From: Smittia aterrima
Taxonomy: Eukaryota; Arthropoda; Insecta; Diptera; Chironomidae
DNA: 64,000 bases
Assembly: GCA_033063855.1 (NCBI GenBank)
Contig: CP093831.1
Span: 1,302,001 to 1,366,000, forward strand
Direction of reading: 5' to 3'
Part shown: piece by piece, positions 20,395 to 29,721 of the stretch
Position numbering within the stretch: the stretch's first letter is position 1
Layout of the letters: the number at the start of each line of letters is the position of its first letter
The notes under the pieces: generated by a model
Told to the model about the DNA's origin: nothing
Seen by the model: only the letters and a program-made list of their open reading frames with translations
Database searches by the model: none
Program-made: the position numbers and the translations under genes

Positions 20395-21655
20395 ATGATG
20401 AAAAAGTTTAAACTTTTCCAAATATTTTGCTGGATTTTGTTGATTTCTAGCAAAATCGTTCCCAAAGACGAGAAATATCAAACGATCTACTTCAAAGTCA
20501 ACCGATGTTACAACATTTCAGATGTTTACATTTTCCCAAACGTTTCATGTTACGCGAAGTCCTTTAATCGATCATTTTCAACAACGACGGCTGAAATCAC
20601 ATTCAAAAAACCTCTCAATAATATCACGGTGAGTTATAAGAGGTTCGGTTATTTATTTCACATACACTCTAACCTCCCTGAGTGTTGATTTCCTACAAGT
20701 GTCCACTTCCACGTGTAGCCATCGAACCTCTCACAAGTAGCCAGACGGAAAAATTTGACCAAATCATTTTTTCTGTCTTCAAAAGTTATCTTTGTTAACA
20801 TTAACCTTGTGGAAAAAATCGTTCAAATGTCGTAAAATAAGCAGAAAACTCACAAGTTTTAAACGTTGAGTCAAAAAAACAATTTATTGATGGGTTGGTG
20901 ACTGAAGAAAGTAGAAGAAAACTAAGGAAAAGATTTGATGATGAATAAAGGTGTTAATGGGAAAATTTTTGAAACACAAAGATGGGATTTTGAATGAATA
21001 TAAGCAGAACATCAATCCCGAACGCAAGCGAAGCTTTCAACTAACAACTAATTAATAAATATTTGAGCATATACTTTAAGTCTTAAAATCTAGAAAAACT
21101 CTTACAAGTGCCCACCTCCAGGTGTGTCCACTTCAAGGCCTGGCTTTTAGGTGGACACTTTAGGGAGGTTAGAGTGTAAATCACTAAAGCAATAATTATT
21201 CTTATTTGAAGATGGATTTGAAAATATTGTACAAATATGGAACTATCTATCGAAAGGTAAACATAATTAAAAACCTTATAATGAAGAACTTCTAAGTGAT
21301 TTCCTAAAAGGTTCTTGAAACGCCAACAGTAAAAGCTTGTGAACTTACTGAAGCTATAGCTAACAACAAATTAGTGGAGCAACTTGTGGATATCTTCACA
21401 GAAAGCGCGCCCGGTCTAATTCATCCTTGTCCATATTACGTAAGCCAATTTATTCGAATTTTTCGAATTAAAACTTCATTTTCTTTTAAGAACCTCACAT
21501 TCAAACATATTTTCATCAAGCCAGGAGCATTCAAGTCTATGTTATGGTCAGGAGACTACAAATTTTTGCTTAGCTTCTTTGAACATGGAGATCTTTTCAT
21601 CTCAACAACAACGATTTTCACAGTAAATTCTCCGTACAAAGATTCATTTGGTTAA
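20395..21655 (+). CDS. DUF1091-like secreted protein, array copy 10
   Basis: Exons 20395-20628, 21212-21256, 21311-21439 and 21491-21655; 190 residues, intact. It is the closest relative of copy 4, sharing the transposon, exon 2 (MDLKILYKYGTIYRK) and exon 3, but without the nonsense codon. Intron 3 is 51 bp with no in-frame stop, so retention would keep the frame. Confidence 0.8.
20665..21176. mobile_element. TA-flanked inverted-repeat element, 512 bp, in intron 1 of copy 10
   Basis: It has the same ends and interior as the element at 14864-15361, at the same intron position. The two differ by scattered substitutions and a small indel near 20767-20780. Confidence 0.75.
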
Positions 21656-21764
21656 ACACAAAGATTGCAGATATCCGCTTCAATTAAACGTCAATTTATT
21701 CTGTTTTGCTTTTTTTTCATCAAAATTTAAATTTTGATCAGTGAAGTTTTGATGCGAAAGCTTC

Positions 21765-22516
21765 ATGATGAAAAAGTTTAGATTTATTCAAATATTTTGC
21801 TGGATTTTGTTCGTTTCTAGCAAAATCGTTCCCAGAGACGAGAAATATCAAACGCTCTACTTCAAACTCGTCAAATGTTATAACATTTCAGATGTTTACA
21901 TTTTCCCAAACATTTCATGTTACGCGAAGTCCTTTAATCGATCATTTTCAACAGCAACGGCTGAGGTCACATACAAAAAACCTTTGAATAATATTACGGT
22001 GAGTTTAGAGAGATTTCATATAATTCATTAAAGCAATAAAAAAAAAATTATAATTTAAAGATGGATTTGAAAATGTTGTACAAATACGGAAATATCTTTC
22101 GAAAGGTAAACATAATTTAAAACGTTTAAATGAAGAACTTCTAAGCGATTTCCTTAAAGGTTCTTGAAACGCAGGCAGTAAAAGTATGTGAACTTACTGA
22201 AGCTATAGCTAACAACAAATTAGTCCATCAACTTGTGGATATCTTTACAGAAAGCGCGCCCGCTCTAATTCATCCCTGTCCTTATTACGTAAAGAAAATC
22301 TCTCTAATTCTTAATTGAATTTTTCGAATCAAAACTTCAATTTATTTTAAGAACGTCACATTCAAACATATTTACATCAAGGCAGGAGCATTCAAGTCGA
22401 TGCTATGGTCAGGAGACTACAAATTATTGCTTAACTTCTTTGAAAATGGAGATCTCATTACCTCATCGGCAACAATTTTCACAGTAAATTCTCCGTACAA
22501 AGATTCATTTGGATAA
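21765..22516 (+). CDS. DUF1091-like secreted protein, array copy 11
   Basis: Exons 21765-21998, 22061-22105, 22160-22288 and 22352-22516; 190 residues, intact. It is the last complete gene of the array. Distinct residues are PRDEKYQTLYFKLVKC, TYKKPLNN, VLETQAVKVC, LVHQLVDI and APALIHPCPYY. The conserved block after the stop of other copies is replaced here by unrelated sequence. Confidence 0.8.
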
Positions 22517-22520
22517 ATTA

Positions 22521-22782
22521 TTCAGATGCGGAACCAGGAGAGTCCTAAGGAGACCACATGGGAAAAATAGAATGTGTAACGAAGTCATTACGAAAAAAAA
22601 TTTATTTAAATAAAATTAAAATTTTCTTTAAATTTTTCTTTTACCAACGAACACAACAAAAGACATAGAGTGTCTTATGGAATAGGAAGCTAAGCTGAGC
22701 AGGAAGAATATAATGGTTGTTTATGAATATGCAAAATGGGAAGAACGCGGACATCCACGAGCGCATAATCTAATCTAATCTA
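22521..22782. mobile_element. Possible 3' tail of a non-LTR retroposon
   Basis: A sequence unlike the array spacers ends in a short tandem run of three TAATC units (22766-22780). Such pentamer tails are typical of some non-LTR element ends. No reverse transcriptase frame is present. It replaces the conserved spacer after copy 11. Confidence 0.4.
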
Positions 22783-22841
22783 TAAATTTCACCGCTACTT
22801 AAAATAATTGTTATCGTTTATTCGAAACATTCAGTTTTTTT

Positions 22842-22994
22842 ATACAAATATGGAAATATCTTTCGAGAAGTAAAAAATTAATTTTGTATCAGATATTTTT
22901 AATAATTCAAATCAAATTTTCGTTAGGTTCTTCGTACTTCTATGAAAACGGGGATCTCGTGGCAATGATCCCGTTCAAATATTCATTTGGATAA
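22842..22994 (+). pseudogene. DUF1091-like relic at the right end of the array
   Basis: An exon 2-like piece reads YKYGNIFRE at 22842-22870. At 22925-22994 an exon 3 start is fused to the end of exon 4 (FYENGDLVAMIPFKYSFG, then stop). Most of exons 1, 3 and 4 is gone. Confidence 0.7.
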
Positions 22995-25510
22995 ATAAAA
23001 TTGGTACGGAAGAAATTGTCTTGCTTTTTCAATGTAGAAACTTTCTCGAAAAACAGTTTTCTTGAAAAATTGAGAGCGCCTCTGAAATAATTCAAATTCA
23101 TTTCAGCTGCACTACAATAATAGTCAAGTAAACTTTGACTTAAATATTTTCACTTGACTTAAAATTTTACTTGCAAGCTAAAATGTAATTCAAGTTTAAA
23201 AATTTATTTTTGATAGACTGACTACTTTGCTAGTCCCGATCATTGATGAATTATCTAGAAGTCCTTTCTGATAAATTCTCCAATTAAAAACAAAATTTTA
23301 TGGCATGTTTTGGGAACTGGCCGACATTGATAACGATCGATCATAAATCAAGTGTTTGGAGACAAACTCGACTTTTAATTCTGTTCGTCCCTTTTATTAT
23401 TAAACCCATGTCACCTGTTGTCCGGTTACATAAAAATTCAGCTCGAATAAGAAGATGCGAAGGCGATAAAAGGAAAATTGAATTATGTGACAACAGGCGC
23501 CTCAGTTCGTGAATGATCGTCAGGCTTCTCTCGAGAGGAACCAACTATAAAAGCAATAAGGAAAGGATTCCCTTGAATATTTCGTTCACATTCAGAACAA
23601 GATATTCAACGATTTTATTTTCATTCGAATGTAAACGGATTCGAATTTACGACTCGATAAAAAGAAAGAAAGAACACAGATCGTTGTTCTTTATTGATCA
23701 TAAAATATGTAAATTGAACTGCGTACGAACGCTGTTCGTTGTCTCAGGGAAGCTGTTTAAGAGGCTCTCAAACTGATAATTCACGGGACTCTTCTTAGCA
23801 TGGCGAGGCTCTTGTAACCCGATCACAATCTTAAGGTATCAGTTTCACACTGCGAAGCCTTAACTGAATTATGAACCTGCAACGGGATCATCAGCGGATG
23901 AAAAATGATCTTTTTTATTGTAAGTTATGCAGATGGTCCCGCCCAACAGTCGAATTCGTTTCGCAGGCAAAATATTTACACAAGAACCTTTTCAGCAAAC
24001 ACATTTCGAGAGCATGAAACGATCGGAGCTGGTGGTGAAGGCTTGTTTGAATTATTGAAGCGAACGTGAAGAGTGAAAAATCCAGCCCAGGAATTAAATG
24101 CTCATAAATCAAGCGATCGCGATGTGATACGGGAAGTTTTCGCTTGTTTTCGTTAGGGGCTGTGGTCACATTAGTCTCTGGATCGATTGAACTAGTTGCA
24201 AGTCTCGGTAAATTCTCCAAAAGATTAAGAACGAAAGGACTCGGTTGAGAATATTTTTCTCGCATATCTGAGCGGGCCCTCGAGAGCGATTATTAATCGT
24301 CCGATAAATGAATCGTTTCTCAACTCATGAGCTGCAATTTTTCTTCTCTTCTCCTTGCTCTTAATGATAGTGCGTTGATATCGAGTGGCATACAATTAGA
24401 ATCCATTAAATGGGTGGTCTGACTCATCATTTCTCTGTTCGCTACGTTCCTGGACCGAACGATTTTTTTTCAATTACTTGCTTGGTAAATTAAATTTATG
24501 ATATGGATTTTGAGGCCGTCGATGTTCATGAGTTATGGTCTGATAACGCGATCGATGCTTGAGGTTCATGCCACCATAAATTAAGAACTCGTTTTCGTGT
24601 TACTCTTGAGATTGATTTACGAGGATTTTATGGAAACATTGACGACGAAATTGGTTGCGCAATTTATCGTTTTTAATTGAATGTTTATGCAAAAGAAAAA
24701 AATCCAACAATTTTTATTAATTTTCCAATTAAGTAGTCAGCTTTACTTTCTGTGTGTTTGCTTAGCTTGATAATTAAATCGCTCGACGATTCACCTGTTG
24801 TGTCTCATCACGAAATCGTTCAATAATTTTCGAAGTTCTCGCAATGATCAGAAGCTCATGCGGTGCAAGTCCACGAGAGAACAACGTCACTGGCTTGTTT
24901 GCTAACAAGCGCCAAGCAGAAATATTTAAATTACGTAATTAAATGAGAAGAAACATTTACGAGAAGAGGCAGATTCAGCATAAATTTCAATAACTTTACG
25001 AAGGTAAACTGATTAAAATAAATTGATAATAATTTCTGTTTTTAACAAGACGTGCTCGCCAAAGCGTTCTGCTAATGGTCTCGAGGCGGAAAGTCATTTG
25101 GGCTATTTTACTGGGCAGCCGGGCTGCTAATTGCTGTTATTGAAACACTTTTCATTATGTTGATTGAGTCGAGTTGATTTGAAAATTATTCAAAAGTCAA
25201 CTCTTTCCTGAAGTTCTTCGATCTTTTCGAGAAGAAGAACAACTCAATAAAAACTCCATAAAAAGCTTCGTTGAATGAGATGTTTGGACATTCATTCGCC
25301 GTTGATCCGCTGTTGATAATTATTCAGATCATTAGGTTTCGCTTTTTACGATTGACAATAATATTCGTTTGCATCCTAATTACAGTCACCCACTTCCACA
25401 TTCGTTAACTGCGAATTAAAACATTTCACGTTGCAATGGCAATTAAAAGTTAACAAGTTTCGGAAATCGCGAAGTATTAAGCTAAGAGTTTGTTAATAGT
25501 TTTGAAATAT
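22995..25510. other. Intergenic between the array and PARP
   Basis: About 2.5 kb. The open frames here (for example 23915-24265) lack splice support, codon regularity or any recognisable motif. I see no RNA gene. Confidence 0.4.
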
Positions 25511-25516
25511 TTTATT
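25511..25516 (-). terminator. Polyadenylation signal of the PARP gene
   Basis: AATAAA on the minus strand, about 70 bp after the PARP stop codon. Confidence 0.55.
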
Positions 25517-25583
25517 TTGATCGTAGAAATTTTAAGATGGAAGACTAACAGAGATTTGAAGTAAAAAAGTTTTGAATTGCAGT

Positions 25584-28220
25584 TTAGATAATTTTAGCTT
25601 GAACTAAATATTGAATGTTTACTTGAGCTTCGTTGTAAACGATGAACTCATTGTATTGAAGGCCAGTGGTGGTTGGATTGTTGTTAATCGGAACTCCCAA
25701 AGGAATAATGACGCCATCAGGTCGCACGTAGTTCTTATTCGGATCAGGAACTGTGATACCAACTCCTTTGGTTGAATGATATCCGGCTGGCAGTGCTGCG
25801 ATGTTTTGCGCAGCTCCAGGCTGGTACATCGTTCCAAGAGCGACTTCACTCAACGCCAAAAGAACAATTGAGTTTCTAGTTATATTTCCATTGATGTTAC
25901 GGCAGTAATTCATCGATTTGCTCATCATGTCTGCGAAATAAATGCCGCGACCAAACATGCTTCCGAAAACTTGTTGCTGGATTCTCAATCCATTGCTAAT
26001 GATGCTGGCAAAGTTTGTAACACTCGAGCCGTGCCAGAGAAGCTGACGATTGTGCAAGTTTTTGAAAGGAGCGTATCGTTGTTTCTCGCCTTCTCGCTCT
26101 ACTTTGAAAACTTCCTGAAGTTGAACTTTATATCCATGAACCGCAGTATTAGCGACATACTTTTCAATCAACTTGAACTCATCTGAAGCTTTATCGAGAA
26201 CTTCAATCTTAGACTTCAACTGTTTGTAATAGGCATCGAATGAATTTACATCATGATTAGCGTTTGCTTGAGTCATCATTTGATAAGCGTTTCCAATATC
26301 CAAGAGTGAATCCAGCATCTCTCGCTTTTCATTTAAGGACTCAACAGAGTCAAGAGCAGGAGCTTTTTGCAATCCAAAGTTGTGTGGGATTAATGTGTAG
26401 AATTTGTTAGACAATCCAATGATTGCTTCTCGATGTTCGTTTAGAATTGCAGTCTCAACTTCAGCTAAAGCTAAGTAAGCCATTTGAATTTGTTTTGCGC
26501 TCAACTTGCCAAGCGGCATTTTTTCAAGATCCAAGTGAAATTCTTTCAGTGCAGTTGTCATTGCTTGGACGTTGAAAATAATTTTCATCAGTTCCTCGAG
26601 TGCTGGAGTTAATTCGCACATGATGGAAGTGTTGGCATTTATGTCATCACCGTAAGTGATCTCGATTGGGTAAAACTTTCCCGGATTCTTCTTGAATTGC
26701 TCAGATGTCTTCCAGTTGTTTCCAGTTTGTTGAAAATATAATTGCTCGAAACGAGTACAAGCGAGATTAGCAGATTTGAAAGGAGGATCAACTAATGAGT
26801 CGCCAATGTTTGTTCCAATGCGACCCCAGCTACTGAAAACCCAAAAGTTCTTTGGTGCTTTGTCAGATTCCAGAAGCTGCAGCTTGTAATACGAATTTTT
26901 GTTTCTTTCGATGTCAGTCAATCCAAGAACACAAGTGTAAAACTTTCCATTTTGTTTGTAGACGTGACTCTGCTTATCAAGACCTGACTGCGGATCAACA
27001 GCAGTTCCATTCTTTAGGACAAGTTTTGTAATTTTATTCTTGTTGTCGTCAGGAGCTTCCAGAGCATAAGAACCCTCTCCTTCTTGTTTTGGCAGAGTCG
27101 GACGAACAGCTCGATGTTCAATTCGTGGTTCACACGTTGCGAAGAAATCGAGATGTTTTAACTCCTTTGGAATAAAACATTTCATTCGCAAAGGCATCGC
27201 ATCAAAGAAGCCACACTTGACCCAATCGTCGACCATTGCGCTGCAGATGTATCCGTTTTTGTTGAAGACCATGTCTCCTTTGAAACATTTTTGGCATTTG
27301 TAAAGTGATCCGAAAGTGAGAAAGTCAGCACATCGCTCCAACAAAACTTCTTTGTTTTGAGATGCATCAGAATCGTTGTTTGTGAGGAAATGTTGAAGTT
27401 GCTCGATTGAGCAGACTTTCTCTAGAGCTTGACGTACTCTCACAAGCTCAGCTGTTTGTTTAGCGATTTTTTCCTCAAGCCCAATGTCCGTCTTTGGCAA
27501 ATCATCATCATCGTAAGAGCTGTCGAGATCAACTAATTCAACTTCAACGAGTGATCTGTGAATGAGAAGTAAATAAAGTTGAAGAAGCTTAAATTTTAGA
27601 TAAACTCACGGTAAAGTATCGCTAACATATTTTCGGTGGTCAGCCTGAAGAGTTTTAAATCCTGGAAGTTGATATCCACTGACAACAAATCCGTAAGTCT
27701 CTCTTTGCATGATGAAGCAATCCAGATGATGCCATCGAATTTCTTTGCCAAATTGAAGAGCAATTTTGCTGTCGTGCACAATTTTCTTGATGCGGATCTC
27801 ATTTCGTGTGATTACTTCTTTACAGTAAAAGCACGGACTATCGTTTGATGTCGAATATTCGATTCCAAAGTTTGTGATGTCATTACAGTCTCGTGGTTTC
27901 TTAGCTGCTCGTTTATCGGCGACTTTTTTGAGCGTCGGAATGGAGTTTGGTTCAATTATCATTAGAATGCTGACTTGGTCATCGTATTTGAGACTTTCAA
28001 AGTTTTGGATGTCGTCGCGAGATTGTGGCAGGAAGAATACACCAGATGAAAAGAAACAGTTCTTATCATACCAATTCTCTACTTTAATGTCATCTGTATC
28101 CGACTGAACCATGACAGCAATTCGTAGTTGACCAGCATGAAATTGTTTGGAACACTTGTTGCAGGAATTTCTCTGTTGAATTATTTCTGGAGCGTAATCG
28201 ACTTTGAACGGAAAATCCAT
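25584..28220 (-). CDS. Parp: Poly(ADP-ribose) polymerase, PARP1-like, without a BRCT domain
   Basis: PARP1 binds DNA breaks and makes poly(ADP-ribose) from NAD in the nucleus. Exons 27610-28220 and 25584-27555 join in phase 2 to 860 residues (human PARP1 has 1,014). Domain order: PARP finger 1 (C20, C23, D52, C55), finger 2 (C130, C133, H165, C168), PADR1 with zinc ribbon (C291, C294, C308, C318), WGR (W447-R449), helical regulatory domain, and the catalytic domain. The H-Y-E triad is complete: H712 in LLWHGSS, Y743 in GRGIYFAD and E840 in YNEFIVY. A BRCT module, expected between PADR1 and WGR, is missing. In finger 1 the zinc-binding His (WYH in other PARPs) is Asp (WYDKNC). Enzymatic activity is likely; finger 1 zinc binding is doubtful. 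Confidence 0.93.
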
Positions 28221-28812
28221 GATTTTAGCTTCTAATTCTAATTCCTTTCACTATAATCAGAAGCTTAACTTATTAGAGATCTCGTTGAAAAGCTTTCTGA
28301 GACTCAAAAAGGTTTAGATTGCTTGAATTAGAAATATTTTATGGAGAAAATTCTTTTGTTTACAGTAAGTTTGATCACACTAACACAATCACAAGTTGGG
28401 GACGATCAAAAGTTCCATCGATCACTTTATTTTCAGATTTTGTTAAATTTCATTTTATTAAAGATTTGAAAACTATCTTTATGCTGTTAGAGATATGTGA
28501 CAAATTTTTTGATGATATCTTAAGCGATCATATGAATCACAAACACAAACACAAAAGCGAAATATTTGCGGCGAAATTTTGAATTCAACGGATCTTTTCT
28601 TTTATCAGCGAAATCTAAATGAACTCATGAATGAATCTCATTGCAACTAATGAAGTAGAACTTTCATTCAACTTTTGATTGAGTCAACAAGAAAGAATTA
28701 CAAAGTGAAATTGTTCTCATTTGAACTTATCGATGATAATGATTTCGCTTAGCTTTCAAAATGTTACGAACGCAAACTTTTTATTTAATGAGAAAGTCTG
28801 AGAATAATTAAA
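28221..28812. other. Intergenic, shared upstream region of PARP and the LRR-like gene
   Basis: About 590 bp between divergent genes. The open frame at 28319-28582 has no features of a gene. Confidence 0.4.
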
Positions 28813-28817
28813 TCAGT
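28813..28817 (+). promoter_or_regulatory. TCAGT initiator of the LRR-like secreted gene
   Basis: TCAGT followed by C, 24 bp before the start codon. A TTTTTATTTAA stretch about 30 bp upstream could serve as a TATA-like element. Confidence 0.45.
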
Positions 28818-28840
28818 CGATTCCTCGTTTTGTATCAATC

Positions 28841-29709
28841 ATGAAGTGAGTTGAAAGTTTTTCTTTAATTTTATTTTTCTTTTTAAAACTTTTCATTTCA
28901 GATTCGCACAATTTTTTGTCATTGCTCTGAGCTTAGCAATTGCGAGCTCCACTAAACTTGAGTGTAAATTCGAATTGGTTCCAGGGCTTGTGGAAGGATA
29001 TCGGTGCTCAGGCGTTGCGACAACCTCTCGCAATGATTATCTCATTGATGAAGTAACAGGAACTCATATTGACGGTGGAAGTAATGATATTGTCGAAATC
29101 GTGACTTTTGACGGTCCAATGGAAGTTGTGCCAAGGAATTTGATCTCCTTCTTCAGACGCTACAATGTCTTGGAGATTAGCAATAACGACAAATTGAAAA
29201 ACTTCAAACGAAGTGACTTCTACGATTTCACTGGACTTGATATATTTAGAGCTGTCAACATCGCTTCAGTCACTAAAATCCCGAGAGACACTTTCTTCGA
29301 CATGAAATTGCTGCAACGATTAACCCTCGACCAGATGCCGAACATGGAAAATTTGCATGAAGACTTGCTCATTCATCTCCGTGGATTACAAGTTTTCTCA
29401 GTCAAAGGCCCTAACAAGATTGATTCAATCAGTCCTGGATTCTTCCGTGGTCAATCACAAGTGATCGGTCTATTGGTTGATTTCAGTGACACAAAATTAG
29501 TTCGAGTCGGTCATTCCGTGTTCACAGCTTTGAAATTCCCTTCAATGGGAATTTTCCAAAACTCTGGCTGCATCAACACAGCTTCTTCGATTCCCACTTT
29601 GTGCGATGAGGTAACTAAAATAGTTCGCGAGCATTGCGAAGATGTACTCTCGCCGGAAGAAGCTGAAGGTCAACGTTTTAATATGAAACAAATAAGGGAA
29701 GGTTATTAA
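28841..29709 (+). CDS. Secreted leucine-rich-repeat-like protein
   Basis: The first coding exon is only 5 bases (28841-28845, ATGAA); after a 56-bp intron the second exon 28902-29709 completes 270 residues. The signal peptide (MKFAQFFVIALSLAIASSTK) depends on this splice. The body has irregular LRR-like units (for example LEISNNDKLKNF, LQRLTLDQMPNMENL, LQVFSVKGPNKIDSI) and Cys at the N- and C-terminal caps (LECKFEL, GYRCSG, SGCIN, TLCDE, REHCED). It resembles the many small secreted LRR proteins of midges and mosquitoes. The role is unknown. Confidence 0.75.
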
Positions 29710-29715
29710 ACGATG

Positions 29716-29721
29716 AATAAA
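29716..29721 (+). terminator. Polyadenylation signal of the LRR-like gene
   Basis: AATAAA 7 bp after the stop codon. Confidence 0.6.

Larger units (their letters stand above)
19170..21655 (+). repeat. Duplicated three-gene block, unit B
   Basis: Fragment, MEK-type gene, then MMKKF-type gene with transposon, in the same order as 13531-15842. The fragment kept more of exon 1 in this unit than in unit A. Confidence 0.75.

Noticed and set aside
11814..22516. Regularly spaced repeats resembling a CRISPR-like or satellite array
   Set aside because: The repeat unit is a whole four-exon gene of 0.75-1.25 kb with an open frame and splice sites; this is a gene family in a eukaryotic genome.
23915..24265. 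116-codon minus-strand open frame between the array and PARP
   Set aside because: No domain, no splice sites, no start context. It could be a small orphan gene but nothing in the sequence supports it.
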